DNA of 64,000 bases. Origin: Alkalibacillus haloalkaliphilus. Lineage in GTDB: Bacteria; Bacillota; Bacilli; Bacillales; Alkalibacillaceae. The translations under genes and the position numbers were made by a program. Under the pieces are notes generated by a model. It was given only the letters and a program-made list of their open reading frames with translations, did not search any database and had not been told where the DNA came from. Shown piece after piece: positions 11,175 through 24,213 of the stretch. Where the stretch lies: positions 18,018 through 82,017 of the forward strand of contig NZ_BJYA01000020.1 of NCBI RefSeq assembly GCF_007991275.1, written 5' to 3'. Numbering within the stretch: the first letter of the stretch is position 1; each line of letters begins with the position of its first letter.

Positions 11175-11645
11175 ATGCCACGTAAAGGAGCAGTACCAAA
11201 GAGAGATGTACTACCAGATCCGATTCACAACTCAAAGCTAGTTACTCGTTTGATCAACCAAATCATGATCAACGGTAAGAAAGGTACAGCGCAAAAGATT
11301 TTATACAAAGCTTTTGATTTAGTGCAAGAGCGCAGCGGTCAAAACGCTATGGATGTATTTGAAGAGGCTATGAAAAATGTAATGCCTGTACTAGAGGTAA
11401 GAGCTAGACGTGTTGGTGGTTCAAACTACCAAGTACCAGTTGAAGTACGCCCAGAGCGTCGTCAAGCACTAGGTCTACGTTTCATCGTAAACTATGCTAG
11501 ACTTCGTGGTGAGAAGACTATGGAAGAACGTCTTGCTAATGAAATTCTAGATGCTGCAAATAATACAGGTGCAGCGGTTAGACGCCGTGAAGAAATGCAC
11601 AAGATGGCAGAAGCGAACAAAGCATTCGCTCACTATCGCTGGTAA
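11175..11645 (+). CDS. rpsG: 30S ribosomal protein S7
   Basis: S7 nucleates assembly of the 30S head and lies at the E site. The 156-residue product begins [16 protein letters not shown] and includes [17 protein letters not shown] and the final [17 protein letters not shown] helix that is diagnostic for bacterial S7. It has its own AGGGAGG site, 35 bp after rpsL and 41 bp before fusA, in the str operon. Confidence 0.99.
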   Translation: MPRKGAVPKRDVLPDPIHNSKLVTRLINQIMINGKKGTAQKILYKAFDLVQERSGQNAMDVFEEAMKNVMPVLEVRARRVGGSNYQVPVEVRPERRQALGLRFIVNYARLRGEKTMEERLANEILDAANNTGAAVRRREEMHKMAEANKAFAHYRW

Positions 11646-11686
11646 TCATTTTAACTTAATTCCAAATAGAGGAAGGAGAAATTGTT

Positions 11687-13765
11687 ATGCCAAGAGAGTT
11701 CTCCTTAGACAAGTATCGAAATATCGGGATCATGGCACACATCGATGCCGGTAAAACAACAGCTACTGAACGTATTCTGTTCTATACAGGTCGTATTCAT
11801 AAGCTGGGAGAGACTCACGAAGGTGCATCCCAAATGGACTGGATGGATCAGGAGCAAGAGCGTGGTATCACGATCACTTCTGCTGCAACAACAGCCCAAT
11901 GGAATGACCATCGTATTAATATTATCGATACGCCAGGACACGTAGACTTCACAGTAGAGGTTGAGCGTTCGTTACGTGTACTAGACGGTTCTGTAGCATT
12001 ACTTGACGCTCAGTCAGGAGTTGAACCACAAACAGAAACTGTTTGGCGACAAGCTACTACCTATGGAGTTCCCCGTGTTGTATTCATCAATAAGATGGAC
12101 AAAATGGGAGCTGACTATCTATACTCTGTAGGTACTTTAGAAGACCGTCTAGGTGCTAACGCGCACCCAATTCAGTTACCAATTGGTGCTGAAGATGACT
12201 TCGAAGGAATCATCGACTTAGTAGAAATGAAAGCTTACTTCTATGGAGATGATTTAGGTAACAAAATTACTACTGAGGATATCCCTGATGACTACAAAGA
12301 TCAAGCTGAAGAGTACCGCACTCGTTTAGTTGAAGCAATCGCTGAATTAGACGAAGATCTAATGGAAAAGTATTTAGAAGGTGAAGAGTTCACAAACGAT
12401 GAATTAAAGACAGCGATTCGTCGTGCAACTTGTGACGTTGAGTTCTACCCAGTATTAGTAGGTTCAGCGTTCAAGAACAAAGGTGTTCAACTACTTCTAA
12501 ATGCGGTAATTGATTACCTACCTTCTCCATTAGACGTACCTGCAATCGAAGGTCATAGACCTGACACGGACGAAGAAATCATCCGTAAGTCTGATGATAA
12601 CGAGCCATTCTCAGCTCTAGCATTCAAAGTTATGACAGACCCTTACGTTGGTAAGTTAACATTCTTCCGTGTTTACTCAGGAACGCTAAAGAGCGGTTCA
12701 TATGTTAAGAACGCGACTAAGAACAAGCGTGAGCGTGTTGGTCGTATCTTACAGATGCACGCTAATCACCGTGAAGAAGTATCAGAAGTGTTCGCTGGTG
12801 ACATTGCTGGTGGTGTTGGTCTAAAAGACACAGCTACAGGTGACACTCTATGTGACGAGAAGGACTTAGTAATCCTTGAGTCTATGGAATTCCCTGACCC
12901 AGTTATTGCGGTAGCAATTGAACCAAAATCAAAAGCTGACCAAGATAAAATGGCAGTGGCTTTAGGTAAGCTTGCTGAGGAAGATCCAACATTCAAAACT
13001 GAAACTAACGAAGAGACTGGTCAGACGATCATTCATGGTATGGGTGAACTTCACCTAGACATTATCGTTGACCGTTTAAAGCGTGAGTTTAGGGTAGAAG
13101 CTAACGTTGGTGCTCCACAAGTTGCTTACCGTGAAACATTCCGTGCTTCTGCAGAAGTAGAAGGAAAGTTCGTACGTCAATCTGGTGGTCGTGGTCAATA
13201 CGGTCACGTTTGGGTTAAGTTCGAGCCTAACGAAGAAGGTGCTGGATTCGAATTCCACGATAAAATCGTTGGTGGTGTTGTACCACGCGAATACATTCCT
13301 TCTGTAGGTAAAGGAATTGAAGAAACAATGGAAACTGGTGTAGTTGCTGGTTATCCATTAATCGACATCAAAGCAACTTTATTTGATGGTTCATACCACG
13401 ATGTAGACTCGAACGAAACAGCGTTCAAAGTAGCTGCATCAATGGCACTTAAAGAAGCGAAAAACAAGTGTAAGCCAGTACTTCTAGAGCCAATGATGAA
13501 AGTAGAAATCGTTGTCCCTGAAGAGTACATGGGCGATATTATGGGTGACGTTACTTCACGTCGTGGACGCGTAGAAGGTATGGGTACACGTGGTACCGCA
13601 TCTGTAGTAGACGCATTCGTTCCACTATCTGAAATGTTCGGTTACGCTACATCATTACGTTCGAACACGCAAGGTCGCGGAACTTACACAATGCACTTCA
13701 GCCACTATGAAGAAGTACCAAAATCAATTTCAGAAGAGATTATTAAGAAAAATAGTGGTCAATAA
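11687..13765 (+). CDS. fusA: Elongation factor G
   Basis: Translational GTPase that drives tRNA-mRNA translocation and, with RRF, ribosome recycling. The 692-residue product carries the G motifs AHIDAGKTT (about residues 17-25), RGITI, DTPGH, NKMD and SAF, then domain II, the domain [12 protein letters not shown] block, domain IV ([30 protein letters not shown]) and domain V ([19 protein letters not shown]). GGAAGGAG precedes the ATG. It is co-transcribed with rpsL and rpsG; tuf downstream appears to have its own promoter as well. Confidence 0.99.
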   Translation: MPREFSLDKYRNIGIMAHIDAGKTTATERILFYTGRIHKLGETHEGASQMDWMDQEQERGITITSAATTAQWNDHRINIIDTPGHVDFTVEVERSLRVLDGSVALLDAQSGVEPQTETVWRQATTYGVPRVVFINKMDKMGADYLYSVGTLEDRLGANAHPIQLPIGAEDDFEGIIDLVEMKAYFYGDDLGNKITTEDIPDDYKDQAEEYRTRLVEAIAELDEDLMEKYLEGEEFTNDELKTAIRRATCDVEFYPVLVGSAFKNKGVQLLLNAVIDYLPSPLDVPAIEGHRPDTDEEIIRKSDDNEPFSALAFKVMTDPYVGKLTFFRVYSGTLKSGSYVKNATKNKRERVGRILQMHANHREEVSEVFAGDIAGGVGLKDTATGDTLCDEKDLVILESMEFPDPVIAVAIEPKSKADQDKMAVALGKLAEEDPTFKTETNEETGQTIIHGMGELHLDIIVDRLKREFRVEANVGAPQVAYRETFRASAEVEGKFVRQSGGRGQYGHVWVKFEPNEEGAGFEFHDKIVGGVVPREYIPSVGKGIEETMETGVVAGYPLIDIKATLFDGSYHDVDSNETAFKVAASMALKEAKNKCKPVLLEPMMKVEIVVPEEYMGDIMGDVTSRRGRVEGMGTRGTASVVDAFVPLSEMFGYATSLRSNTQGRGTYTMHFSHYEEVPKSISEEIIKKNSGQ

Positions 13766-13794
13766 TTGATTTTTTCGCTCAAATTTCGTATAAA
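13766..13794 (+). promoter_or_regulatory. Promoter of tuf
   Basis: TTGATT at 13766-13771 and TATAAA at 13789-13794 with 17 bp spacing, beginning right after the fusA stop. It would allow extra EF-Tu synthesis independent of the str operon. Confidence 0.6.
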
Positions 13795-13808
13795 GGGTAT
13801 TGTAAGAA

Positions 13809-13838
13809 GTTATCTTTCGGGTTTACTCGAAAGATAAC
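13809..13838 (+). repeat. Perfect stem-loop in the tuf leader
   Basis: GTTATCTTTCG (13809-13819) pairs perfectly with CGAAAGATAAC (13828-13838) over an 8-base loop. No T-run follows, so it is not a normal terminator; it would lie at the very 5' end of mRNA from the tuf promoter. Confidence 0.6.
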
Positions 13839-13884
13839 CTAACAATATAAATACATTAAAAACATTTTTAAGGAGGAAATATAA

Positions 13885-15075
<1,191 letters not shown>

Positions 15076-15090
15076 TAACGTTTAACCTAT

Positions 15091-15124
15091 AAAACTGCCG
15101 AGTTAATCTCGGCAGTTTTTTTCT
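15091..15124 (+). terminator. Terminator of tuf
   Basis: AAAACTGCCGAG (15091-15102) pairs perfectly with CTCGGCAGTTTT (15108-15119), continuing into a T-run. Confidence 0.95.
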
Positions 15125-15268
15125 TTATGGATCTGAAGTTTGGCTAGGCTTACTCATCTGTTGAATAACTTTAGACAAAATTCGCTGGAAGCTAGCGTAT
15201 TTTTGTCAGCGCTCAAGCCATACTTTCAACCAATAAAATATCATAAATTCTGAATATTACTGTGAAGG
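15125..15268 (+). other. Spacer between the tuf terminator and the S10 promoters
   Basis: No gene is seen. A small CGCT/AGCG hairpin near 15183-15197 is followed by TATTTTTG and could act as a weak second terminator. Otherwise the stretch is unremarkable AT-rich sequence. Confidence 0.4.
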
Positions 15269-15297
15269 TTGAAATAATTAGATAGGGTTTGTATAAT
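15269..15297 (+). promoter_or_regulatory. S10 operon promoter, distal copy
   Basis: TTGAAA at 15269-15274 and TATAAT at 15292-15297 with 17 bp spacing. Confidence 0.7.
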
Positions 15298-15334
15298 AAT
15301 TTGAGTGGCGGTGACAGAAATGTAGTGATGACAC

Positions 15335-15363
15335 TTGAAATTTCGTGTGTGATTTACTATAAT
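15335..15363 (+). promoter_or_regulatory. S10 operon promoter, proximal copy
   Basis: TTGAAA at 15335-15340 and TATAAT at 15358-15363, again 17 bp apart, 66 bp downstream of the first copy. The two promoters have identical boxes and spacing. Confidence 0.75.
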
Positions 15364-15407
15364 AAGTAATGTTGCGGTCAAACAAGGCGATGAAGTGGAA
15401 GGTTGCT

Positions 15408-15452
15408 GACACACCCGGCCCCTTTGCCATGGCAAGGTGTGGGGAAATTTCC
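15408..15452 (+). promoter_or_regulatory. Stem-loop in the S10 operon leader
   Basis: CACACC (15410-15415) pairs with GGTGTG (15436-15441), enclosing a TTGC/GCAA stem with CATG loop. GGAAATTTCC follows. The position, in the rpsJ leader, suggests ribosomal-protein control, but no specific regulator can be named from sequence. Confidence 0.5.
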
Positions 15453-15498
15453 GCGGAGAATGTCTGTTGAAAAGATAGGCGAAAAAGGAGGGAAAATA

Positions 15499-15807
15499 AT
15501 GGCAAATGAAAAGATTCGTATCAGATTAAAAGCTTATGATCACAAGATTTTAGATCAGTCAGCTGAAAAAATCGTAGACACGGCGAAGCGTGCGGGAGCA
15601 GATGTTTCTGGCCCAATCCCATTGCCAACAGAGCGCTCTATTTATACAATCTTACGTGCGACGCATAAGTACAAAGATGCTCGTGAGCAGTTTGAAATGC
15701 GTACACACAAGCGTTTGATTGATATTTTGAGCCCAACTCCACAAACAGTGGATTCTTTAATGCGTTTAGATTTACCGTCTGGCGTAGATATCGAAATTAA
15801 ATTATAA
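15499..15807 (+). CDS. rpsJ: 30S ribosomal protein S10 / NusE
   Basis: S10 is a 30S head protein and, as NusE, part of transcription antitermination complexes. The product is 102 residues ([34 protein letters not shown]...). The frame is open upstream to 15403, but AAGGAGG at about 15486-15492 and the family N-terminus fix the start at ATG 15499. The block [16 protein letters not shown] and [23 protein letters not shown] is diagnostic. It is the first gene of the S10-spc-alpha block. Confidence 0.99.
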   Translation: MANEKIRIRLKAYDHKILDQSAEKIVDTAKRAGADVSGPIPLPTERSIYTILRATHKYKDAREQFEMRTHKRLIDILSPTPQTVDSLMRLDLPSGVDIEIKL

Positions 15808-15828
15808 ATTTTCTAGGAGGTGTAACGG

Positions 15829-16455
15829 ATGGCGAAAGGAATCTTAGGACGTAAAATCGGTATGACACAGCTTTTCTCTGATAATGGAGAGCTAGTACCA
15901 GTAACAGTAATTCAAGCTGAAGGCAACACAGTTCTTCAGAAGAAAACAGATGAAAACGACGGCTATGAAGCAGTTCAGATCGGTTTTGCTAACCAAAAGA
16001 AAAATAACGTGAAGAAAGCAGAAAAAGGTCATGCTGAGAAAGCAGGAGCTGAACCTAAGCGCTTCGTTCGCGAAGTCCGTGACGCAGAGCTTGACGAATA
16101 TGAAGTTGGTCAAGAGTTAAGCGTTGATCTTTTTGAAGCTGGACAGTACGTTGATGTTACAGGTACTTCAAAAGGTAAAGGTTATCAAGGTGCAATTAAG
16201 CGCCATAACCAAGGACGTGGACATGAGACGCACGGTTCACACTTCCATCGCTCACCAGGTTCAATTGGTGTAATGGGAGCAGCGCGCGTATTTAAAGGTA
16301 TGAAAGGCGCTGGACAAATGGGTGGAGAAACAGTAACAATCCAAAACCTAGAAGTGGTTAAAGTTGATGCTGAAAACGACCTAATCCTAATTAAAGGAAA
16401 TGTACCAGGCCCGAAAAAATCTTACGTAAAAATCGAAAGTGCGGTTAAGGCGTAA
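15829..16455 (+). CDS. rplC: 50S ribosomal protein L3
   Basis: L3 is an early assembly protein whose long loop reaches towards the peptidyl-transferase centre. The 208-residue product starts [16 protein letters not shown] and carries the loop region [33 protein letters not shown] (given here as family landmark). TAGGAGGTG precedes the ATG. It lies 21 bp after rpsJ and 28 bp before rplD. Confidence 0.99.
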   Translation: MAKGILGRKIGMTQLFSDNGELVPVTVIQAEGNTVLQKKTDENDGYEAVQIGFANQKKNNVKKAEKGHAEKAGAEPKRFVREVRDAELDEYEVGQELSVDLFEAGQYVDVTGTSKGKGYQGAIKRHNQGRGHETHGSHFHRSPGSIGVMGAARVFKGMKGAGQMGGETVTIQNLEVVKVDAENDLILIKGNVPGPKKSYVKIESAVKA

Positions 16456-16483
16456 CAATTAACTAACGAAGGGAGGATATGTC

Positions 16484-17107
16484 ATGCCTAAAGTAGCACT
16501 ATATAACCAATCAGGTTCACAAGTTGGAGATGCTGAACTTGTAGAAAGCGTGTTTGGTATTGAGCCTAACGAGAATGTTTTACATGATGCTGTTATTATG
16601 CAGAAAGCAAGCCAGCGTCAAGGAACTCATAAAGTAAAAGGTCGCTCTGAAGTTAATGGTGGAGGACGTAAGCCGTGGCGCCAGAAAGGTACAGGCCGTG
16701 CACGTCAAGGGTCAATCCGCTCACCTCAGTGGGTTGGTGGTGGAACAGTATTTGGTCCAACGCCTCGTAGCTACAGCTACAAGCTACCTAAAAAGGTTCG
16801 TCGTTTAGCTTTAGTATCTGCATTAGCAACGAAAGTTAAAACAGACGACATTTACGTGTTAGATGAACTAAACATCGACGCACCAAAAACAAAAGAGATT
16901 GTTACAATGCTAAACAACTTCAACTTAGAAGGTAAAACTTTAATTGTAACAGCAAATCAAAACGAGAATGTTGAACGTTCAGTTAACAACATTCATGGAG
17001 TAGATGTATTATCAGTTGATGAGATCAACGTATTAGATTTAGTGAAGCATGACACGCTGCTTATTACTAAGGAAGCAGCTGATCAAGCAGGGGAGGTGCT
17101 TGCATAA
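16484..17107 (+). CDS. rplD: 50S ribosomal protein L4
   Basis: L4 lines the exit tunnel with its extended loop and is an early assembly protein. The 207-residue product has the loop signature [25 protein letters not shown] followed by [21 protein letters not shown] lies before the ATG. The TAA stop shares its last base with the ATG of rplW, a sign of translational coupling. Confidence 0.98.
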   Translation: MPKVALYNQSGSQVGDAELVESVFGIEPNENVLHDAVIMQKASQRQGTHKVKGRSEVNGGGRKPWRQKGTGRARQGSIRSPQWVGGGTVFGPTPRSYSYKLPKKVRRLALVSALATKVKTDDIYVLDELNIDAPKTKEIVTMLNNFNLEGKTLIVTANQNENVERSVNNIHGVDVLSVDEINVLDLVKHDTLLITKEAADQAGEVLA

Positions 17108-17397
17108 TGAAAGAACCAAGAGATATCATTAAGCGCCCAGTAATTACAGAACACTCTGCGGATTTAATGGCTGAGAAGAAATATACGTTTGAAGTATCTA
17201 CTAAAGCTAACAAGACTGAGATCAAAAGTGCTGTAGAAGAGATCTTTAACGTAAAAGTAGAAAAAGTTAACACGTTAAACTTAAAAGGTAAGTTTAGAAG
17301 AATGGGCCGTTACGGTGGATACCGTCCTGACCGTAAAAAAGCTATCGTTCAACTTGCTCAAGACAGTGAAGACCTAGACTTTTTCGAAACAGTATAA
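17107..17397 (+). CDS. rplW: 50S ribosomal protein L23
   Basis: L23 sits at the tunnel exit and is the docking site for trigger factor and SRP. The 96-residue product begins [21 protein letters not shown] and includes [24 protein letters not shown] and the basic [19 protein letters not shown] loop. GGGGAGG inside the end of rplD serves as its ribosome-binding site. Confidence 0.98.
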   Translation: MKEPRDIIKRPVITEHSADLMAEKKYTFEVSTKANKTEIKSAVEEIFNVKVEKVNTLNLKGKFRRMGRYGGYRPDRKKAIVQLAQDSEDLDFFETV

Positions 17398-17428
17398 ATA
17401 ATAAACTTTTAAAAGGAGGGAAAAAAAG

Positions 17429-18259
17429 ATGGCGATTAAAAAGTATAAACCAACCACAAACGGACGTCGTTTTATGACAACATTAACAAATGATGAAATC
17501 ACGACGTCTACACCGGAAAAATCCCTACTTGCACCAATCAAGAAACGTGCAGGTCGTAATAACCAAGGGAGAATTTCAGTTCGTCATCAAGGTGGAGGCC
17601 ATAAGCGTAAATATCGTATTATCGATTTCAAGCGTGAGAAAGATGGTATACCAGGACGCGTTGCTACTATCGAATACGATCCAAACCGTTCAGCGAACAT
17701 CGCATTAGTTCACTATGCAGACGGTGAAAAGCGCTATATTCTTGCACCTAAAGGTCTAAAAGTAGACCAAGAAATTATGTCAGGTGAAAATGCAGATATC
17801 CAATTAGGTAATGCATTACCACTTAAAAACATTCCAGTAGGTTCAACAGTCCATAACATCGAGCTAAAACCAGGTCGTGGTGGACAGTTAGTACGTTCAG
17901 CTGGTTCACAAGCACAAGTGTTAGGACGCGAAGAGAAGTACGTATTAGTACGTCTTGCTTCAGGTGAGACTCGTCGCATTCTTTCAACTTGCCGTGCGAC
18001 AATCGGTCAAGTAGGTAACAATGAACATGAACTTGTAAAAGTAGGTAAAGCAGGTCGTAGTCGTTGGAAAGGTGTTCGCCCAACAGTACGTGGTTCTGTT
18101 ATGAACCCTAGTGATCACCCACACGGTGGTGGTGAAGGACGCGCTCCAATCGGTATGCCGTCTCCAGTTACTCCATGGGGTAAACCTACGCTTGGATATA
18201 AGACACGTAAGCGTAACAAGAGTTCAGATAAATATATTGTACGTCGTCGTAAGAAGTAA
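17429..18259 (+). CDS. rplB: 50S ribosomal protein L2
   Basis: L2 is needed for subunit association and peptidyl-transferase structure. The 276-residue product begins [17 protein letters not shown] and ends with the conserved region [21 protein letters not shown]...[12 protein letters not shown]. The conserved His within DHPHGGG is present. AAAAGGAGG precedes the ATG; rpsS follows after 51 bp. Confidence 0.99.
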   Translation: MAIKKYKPTTNGRRFMTTLTNDEITTSTPEKSLLAPIKKRAGRNNQGRISVRHQGGGHKRKYRIIDFKREKDGIPGRVATIEYDPNRSANIALVHYADGEKRYILAPKGLKVDQEIMSGENADIQLGNALPLKNIPVGSTVHNIELKPGRGGQLVRSAGSQAQVLGREEKYVLVRLASGETRRILSTCRATIGQVGNNEHELVKVGKAGRSRWKGVRPTVRGSVMNPSDHPHGGGEGRAPIGMPSPVTPWGKPTLGYKTRKRNKSSDKYIVRRRKK

Positions 18260-18310
18260 TGGTGGTAAGCAACCCAAACAAGTTGCTTAAACTCGAAGGG
18301 AGGTTTATTG

Positions 18311-18589
18311 ATGGGTCGTAGTTTGAAAAAAGGACCTTTCGCGGATGATCATCTGATGAAGAAGATCGAGAAGTTAAATGAAACTAAGGATTCGCAAGTT
18401 ATTAAAACTTGGTCTCGTCGTTCTACAGTCTTTCCACAGTTCGTAGGACACACAATTGCTGTATATGATGGTCGTAAACATGTACCTGTATATGTAACAG
18501 AAGATATGGTTGGACACAAACTTGGAGAGTTCGCTCCAACACGTACTTTCAAAGGTCACTCTGGTGACGATAAGAAAACAAAACGCTAG
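18311..18589 (+). CDS. rpsS: 30S ribosomal protein S19
   Basis: S19 is a 30S head protein that contacts S13 and the A-site side of the subunit. The product has 92 residues ([24 protein letters not shown]). A TTG at 18308 is in frame directly before it, but ATG 18311 matches the family start and is better placed after GGGAGG. The [22 protein letters not shown] block is diagnostic. Confidence 0.98.
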   Translation: MGRSLKKGPFADDHLMKKIEKLNETKDSQVIKTWSRRSTVFPQFVGHTIAVYDGRKHVPVYVTEDMVGHKLGEFAPTRTFKGHSGDDKKTKR

Positions 18590-18605
18590 ATGAGAGGAGG
18601 TTTGC

Positions 18606-18953
18606 ATGATGCAACAAGCTAAAGCTGTAGCTAAAACGGTTCGTATCGCTCCTCGTAAAGCTCGTTTAGTTATCGATTTAATTCGAGGAAAAGATGTAGG
18701 CGAAGCTATCGCAACACTTAAGCACACAAACCGTGCAGCATCACCAGACATTGAAAAAGTTTTAAACTCTGCTATCGCAAACGCAGAGCACAACTATGAA
18801 TTAGATATTGATAACTTAGTTGTTTCTGAAGCATATGTAAATGAAGGTGTAACACTTAAGAGGTTCCGCCCACGTGCACAAGGTCGTGCGAGCGCAATTA
18901 ACAAGCGCACAAGCCACATTACAGTTGTGGTATCAGAAAAGAAGGAGGGATAA
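18606..18953 (+). CDS. rplV: 50S ribosomal protein L22
   Basis: L22 contributes a beta-hairpin to the exit tunnel. The 115-residue product contains [21 protein letters not shown] and the hairpin region [30 protein letters not shown] lies five bases before ATG 18606; ATG 18609 is an equally plausible start with eight bases of spacing. rpsC begins three bases after the stop. Confidence 0.98.
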   Translation: MMQQAKAVAKTVRIAPRKARLVIDLIRGKDVGEAIATLKHTNRAASPDIEKVLNSAIANAEHNYELDIDNLVVSEAYVNEGVTLKRFRPRAQGRASAINKRTSHITVVVSEKKEG

Positions 18954-18956
18954 GTA

Positions 18957-19598
18957 GTGGGTCAAAAAATCAACCCTAAAGGTCTTCGTGTTGGCGTAAT
19001 TCGTGACTGGGAATCAAAATGGTACGCTGAAAACGATTATGCTGAACTATTACATGAAGACATTAAAATTCGTGAATATATTCAAGATCGTCTAAAAGAC
19101 TCAGCGGTTTCAAAAGTTGATATCGAGCGCGCAGCTAACCGTGTTAACATTTCGGTTCACACTGCTAAGCCAGGTATGGTTATTGGTAAAGGTGGTTCAG
19201 AAGTTGAAAACCTACGTAACCAACTAAACCATTTAACTGGTAAACGTGTTCATATTAATATCGTTGAAGTTAAGAAGCCAGAATTAGATGCAACTCTAGT
19301 TGCTGACAATATTGCTCGTCAATTAGAAAATCGTGTATCTTTCCGTCGTGTACAGAAACAAGCAATCCAACGCGCTATGCGTTCAGGAGCTAAAGGTGTT
19401 AAAACACAAGTTTCAGGTCGTCTAGGCGGAGCGGACATTGCACGTGCTGAACAATACAACGAAGGAACTGTACCACTTCACACACTTCGTGCAGACATCG
19501 ACTATGGTACTGCAGAAGCTGACACTACTTACGGTAAGTTAGGTGTTAAAGTGTGGATCTATCGTGGTGAAGTCCTTCCAACAAAAACTAATGAATAA
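18957..19598 (+). CDS. rpsC: 30S ribosomal protein S3
   Basis: S3 lies at the mRNA entry channel. The 213-residue product starts at GTG ([24 protein letters not shown]) after AAGGAGGGATAA within the end of rplV. The KH domain is visible as [19 protein letters not shown]. The C-terminal domain includes [31 protein letters not shown], typical of the family. Confidence 0.99.
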   Translation: MGQKINPKGLRVGVIRDWESKWYAENDYAELLHEDIKIREYIQDRLKDSAVSKVDIERAANRVNISVHTAKPGMVIGKGGSEVENLRNQLNHLTGKRVHINIVEVKKPELDATLVADNIARQLENRVSFRRVQKQAIQRAMRSGAKGVKTQVSGRLGGADIARAEQYNEGTVPLHTLRADIDYGTAEADTTYGKLGVKVWIYRGEVLPTKTNE

Positions 19599-19616
19599 GG
19601 AAGGGGGATCAGCAAT

Positions 19617-20244
<628 letters not shown>

Positions 20245-20263
20245 TTGAGAGGAGGTTACCTCA

Positions 20264-20527
20264 ATGGCTGATCGTAATTCTCGTAAGGTGTATAGTGGTC
20301 GTGTTGTTTCAGATAAGATGGATAAAACAATTACTGTTTTAGTTGAAACGTATAAATTCCACCCACTATATGGTAAGCGTGTTAAATACTCAAAGAAATT
20401 TAAAGCTCATGATGAAAACAATCAAGCTAAAAAAGGTGACGTTGTAAGCATTATGGAAACTCGTCCATTATCAGCAAGTAAACGTTTCCGCTTAGTCGAA
20501 ATCGTAGAAGAAGCTGTTGTTATTTAA
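20264..20527 (+). CDS. rpsQ: 30S ribosomal protein S17
   Basis: S17 is a primary 16S rRNA binder with an OB fold. The 87-residue product contains [30 protein letters not shown] and ends in [30 protein letters not shown] precedes the ATG. It lies between rpmC (19 bp) and rplN (43 bp). Confidence 0.98.
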   Translation: MADRNSRKVYSGRVVSDKMDKTITVLVETYKFHPLYGKRVKYSKKFKAHDENNQAKKGDVVSIMETRPLSASKRFRLVEIVEEAVVI

Positions 20528-20570
20528 TAAATGATCGCTCGGAATAGTTCCGAAGGGAGGTTGTATTTGT

Positions 20571-20939
20571 ATGATTCAACAAGAAAGTCGTTTAAAAGTT
20601 GCTGACAATTCTGGTGCTCGTGAAGTACAAACGATCAAAGTACTAGGTGGCTCTGGACGTAAAACAGCTAACATTGGTGATGTAATTGTTTGTTCAGTGA
20701 AACAAGCAACACCAGGCGGCGTTGTTAAAAAAGGCGAAATTGTTAGAGCTGTAATTGTACGTTCAAAGAGTGGTGCTCGTCGTAAAGATGGTTCATACAT
20801 TCGTTTCGACGAAAATGCGGCTGTTATCGTACGTGAAGATAAAAGCCCACGCGGAACTCGTATCTTCGGACCTGTTGCACGTGAACTACGTGAAAACAAG
20901 TTTATGAAGATCGTTTCCCTAGCTCCAGAAGTTTTATAA
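20571..20939 (+). CDS. rplN: 50S ribosomal protein L14
   Basis: L14 forms part of an intersubunit bridge. The 122-residue product starts [20 protein letters not shown] and includes [20 protein letters not shown] and [28 protein letters not shown], all near-invariant in the family. GAAGGGAGG precedes it. Confidence 0.99.
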   Translation: MIQQESRLKVADNSGAREVQTIKVLGGSGRKTANIGDVIVCSVKQATPGGVVKKGEIVRAVIVRSKSGARRKDGSYIRFDENAAVIVREDKSPRGTRIFGPVARELRENKFMKIVSLAPEVL

Positions 20940-20975
20940 TAGAGAAAAAAAGCCTTGTAAGGAGGTGCACGATTC

Positions 20976-21287
20976 ATGCATGTAAAAAAAGGCGATAAAG
21001 TAAGAGTTATTTCCGGTAAAGATAAAGGGAAAGAAGGCACAATTCTAGAAGCATTTCCTAAGAAGGATCGTATTGTGGTAGAAGGTGTTAACTATATGAA
21101 AAAGCACACACAGCCTTCTCAAGAAAACCCACAAGGCGGAATTTTAAACCAAGAAGCACCAATTCATGTTTCTAACGTTATGCCTATTGATCCAAACACT
21201 AATGAACCGACTCGTGTTGGTTATGAAGTTCGTGACGGTAACAAAGTTCGCATAGCTAAGAAGTCTGGTGAACCTTTAGATAAATAG
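20976..21287 (+). CDS. rplX: 50S ribosomal protein L24
   Basis: L24 initiates 50S assembly. The 103-residue product has the KOW motif [20 protein letters not shown] at the N-terminus, then [19 protein letters not shown], typical of bacterial L24. AAGGAGGTG precedes the ATG. It stands 36 bp after rplN and 27 bp before rplE. Confidence 0.98.
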   Translation: MHVKKGDKVRVISGKDKGKEGTILEAFPKKDRIVVEGVNYMKKHTQPSQENPQGGILNQEAPIHVSNVMPIDPNTNEPTRVGYEVRDGNKVRIAKKSGEPLDK

Positions 21288-21314
21288 TTCTCGTGATGAA
21301 AGGAGGTCTACTTG

Positions 21315-22065
<751 letters not shown>

Positions 22066-22094
22066 GCCCATAGCAGGGAAGGAGGTAATGAGAA

Positions 22095-22493
22095 ATGGCA
22101 ATGACAGATCCAATTGCAGATCTATTAACAAGAATTCGTAATGCAAACATGGTACGTCATGAACAATTGGAAGTACCTGCTTCGAAATTGAAGCAAGAGA
22201 TCGTTGAAATCTTAAAGCGTGAAGGTTTCATTCGTGACTACGAATATATTGAAGACAACAAGCAAGGCGTACTACGTCTTTTCCTAAAATACGGTTCAAG
22301 TGATGAGCGTGTTATTACAGGAATTAAGAAGATTAGTAAGCCAGGGCTACGTGTTTACGCGAAAGCTGAAGAGCTACCTCGTGTATTAAACGGTCTAGGT
22401 ATCGCTGTTATTTCAACTAGTAAAGGTGTTTTAACGGATAAAGAAGCTCGTCAACAAGCGGTAGGCGGCGAAGTGCTAGCTTACGTTTGGTAA
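22095..22493 (+). CDS. rpsH: 30S ribosomal protein S8
   Basis: S8 is a primary 16S rRNA binder in the central domain and in some bacteria the spc-operon repressor. The 132-residue product starts [23 protein letters not shown] and ends [33 protein letters not shown], as expected. GAAGGAGGTAATG precedes the ATG. A second in-frame ATG at 22101 is less likely. Confidence 0.99.
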   Translation: MAMTDPIADLLTRIRNANMVRHEQLEVPASKLKQEIVEILKREGFIRDYEYIEDNKQGVLRLFLKYGSSDERVITGIKKISKPGLRVYAKAEELPRVLNGLGIAVISTSKGVLTDKEARQQAVGGEVLAYVW

Positions 22494-22524
22494 TCACTAT
22501 TGAACAGTCAGGAGGTGTAAAGGA

Positions 22525-23061
22525 ATGTCTCGTGTAGGATTAAAACCAGTAGAAATTCCAAACGATGTAGAAGTAAACGTAGATGGTACTTTAGTTTCTG
22601 TTAAAGGTCCTAAAGGTGAACTATCACGTTCAATTCATGAAGATATGAAAGTTAACATTGACGGCAATGTTTTAACTGTTGAGCGTCCAAGCGAAAACAA
22701 AAAGCACCGTTCAGTTCACGGTACAACGCGTAGTAACATCGCAAACATGATCGAAGGTGTATCTAAAGGTTTCGAAAAAGCTTTAGAAATCCAAGGTGTT
22801 GGTTACCGTGCACAATTACAAGGTCAGAAGCTAGTTGTTAACGCTGGTTACTCTCACCCAGTAGAGATTGAACCTGTAGAAGGTATTGATATTGAGTGCC
22901 CATCTAACACTCGTATCCTTGTAAAAGGAATCGATAAGGAACTAGTTGGTGCGGTTGCAGCAAATATCCGCGCAATCCGTACGCCAGAGCCTTATAAAGG
23001 TAAAGGTATTCGTTACGAAAATGAGCGTGTACGTATTAAAGAAGGTAAGACTGCTAAATAA
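22525..23061 (+). CDS. rplF: 50S ribosomal protein L6
   Basis: L6 lies near the factor-binding site and sarcin-ricin loop. The 178-residue product begins [17 protein letters not shown] and contains two similar alpha-beta domains; the second includes [25 protein letters not shown] and ends [37 protein letters not shown] precedes the ATG. Confidence 0.99.
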   Translation: MSRVGLKPVEIPNDVEVNVDGTLVSVKGPKGELSRSIHEDMKVNIDGNVLTVERPSENKKHRSVHGTTRSNIANMIEGVSKGFEKALEIQGVGYRAQLQGQKLVVNAGYSHPVEIEPVEGIDIECPSNTRILVKGIDKELVGAVAANIRAIRTPEPYKGKGIRYENERVRIKEGKTAK

Positions 23062-23093
23062 TTTCCGTTAAAAGACAGAAAGGAGTGACCTAG

Positions 23094-23456
23094 ATGATTA
23101 CGAAGCAAGATAAAAACGCTACTCGTAAGAAGCGTCATAGCCGTGTTCGTCGTCATTTAACCGGTACATCTGAGCGTCCTCGCTTAAATGTTTACCGTTC
23201 AAATAAGCACATTTATGCACAATTGATTGATGATCTTGCTGGTGTAACTGTTGCAAGCGCATCTACAGTTGATAAAGAATTTAAAGGTGAATCAACAGGT
23301 AATGTTGATGCTGCGAAACAAGTTGGCGAGTTAGTCGCTAAGCGTGCTGTAGAAAAAGGTTTTAAATCAGTTGTCTTTGATCGCGGTGGTTACTTATACC
23401 ATGGACGTGTAGAAGCACTAGCTGAAGCTGCTCGTGAAGCAGGATTAGAATTTTAA
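23094..23456 (+). CDS. rplR: 50S ribosomal protein L18
   Basis: L18 brings 5S rRNA into the 50S subunit. The 120-residue product has a basic N-terminus ([17 protein letters not shown]), [21 protein letters not shown], and the C-terminal [27 protein letters not shown] typical of the family. AAAGGAGTGA precedes the ATG. Confidence 0.99.
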   Translation: MITKQDKNATRKKRHSRVRRHLTGTSERPRLNVYRSNKHIYAQLIDDLAGVTVASASTVDKEFKGESTGNVDAAKQVGELVAKRAVEKGFKSVVFDRGGYLYHGRVEALAEAAREAGLEF

Positions 23457-23480
23457 TCAAGTCGTAAAGGAGGGAAAGGC

Positions 23481-23984
23481 ATGAATAAACAAATCGATCC
23501 AAGCAAGCTTGATATAGAAGAGCGTGTAGTTACTGTAAATCGTGTATCTAAAGTTGTGAAGGGTGGTCGCCGTTTCCGTTTCACAGCACTAGTTGTTGTT
23601 GGTGACAAGAATGGTCACGTTGGTTTCGGTACTGGTAAAGCACATGAGGTACCAGAAGCAATTCGTAAAGCAATTGAAGACGGTAAGAAGAACTTAGTGC
23701 GTGTACCTATCGTTGGTACGACAATTCCACATCAAATCCATGGTCAGTTTGGCGCTGGAAACATCTTATTGAAGCCAGCTTCAGAAGGTACTGGAGTTAT
23801 CGCAGGTGGTCCGGTTCGTGCAGTGTTAGAACTAGCAGGTGTTCAAGACATCTTATCAAAATCATTAGGTTCAAACACTCCAATCAACATGGTACGTGCT
23901 ACAATCCAAGGCTTAAGCGAACTTAAGTCTGCTGAAGACGTAGCAAAACTACGCGGTAAATCAGTTGAGGAACTGTTAGGATAA
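23481..23984 (+). CDS. rpsE: 30S ribosomal protein S5
   Basis: S5 helps define decoding fidelity and the mRNA entry site. The 167-residue product has the N-terminal dsRBD-like part ([29 protein letters not shown]) and the conserved [19 protein letters not shown] and [12 protein letters not shown] blocks. AAAGGAGGG precedes the ATG; rpmD begins 12 bp after the stop. Confidence 0.99.
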   Translation: MNKQIDPSKLDIEERVVTVNRVSKVVKGGRRFRFTALVVVGDKNGHVGFGTGKAHEVPEAIRKAIEDGKKNLVRVPIVGTTIPHQIHGQFGAGNILLKPASEGTGVIAGGPVRAVLELAGVQDILSKSLGSNTPINMVRATIQGLSELKSAEDVAKLRGKSVEELLG

Positions 23985-23996
23985 GGAGGGATAACC

Positions 23997-24179
23997 ATGG
24001 CAAATAAAGTAGAAATTACCCTCACACGCAGCGTGATCGGTCGTAAACAAGATCAACGTGATACAGTAAAAGCTCTAGGCTTAAATAAAATTAGCCAAAC
24101 AGTCGTTCATGACGATACAGATGCTATTCGTGGCATGATTAACAAAGTGTCTCACTTAGTTGAAGTAAAAGAAGCGTAA
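23997..24179 (+). CDS. rpmD: 50S ribosomal protein L30
   Basis: A 60-residue L30 of the short bacterial type: [37 protein letters not shown] then [26 protein letters not shown] spanning the rpsE stop acts as ribosome-binding site. It sits between rpsE and rplO as usual. Confidence 0.98.
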   Translation: MANKVEITLTRSVIGRKQDQRDTVKALGLNKISQTVVHDDTDAIRGMINKVSHLVEVKEA

Positions 24180-24213
24180 GTAACGATTATCGTAAAGAGG
24201 AGGTGCTCGACGG

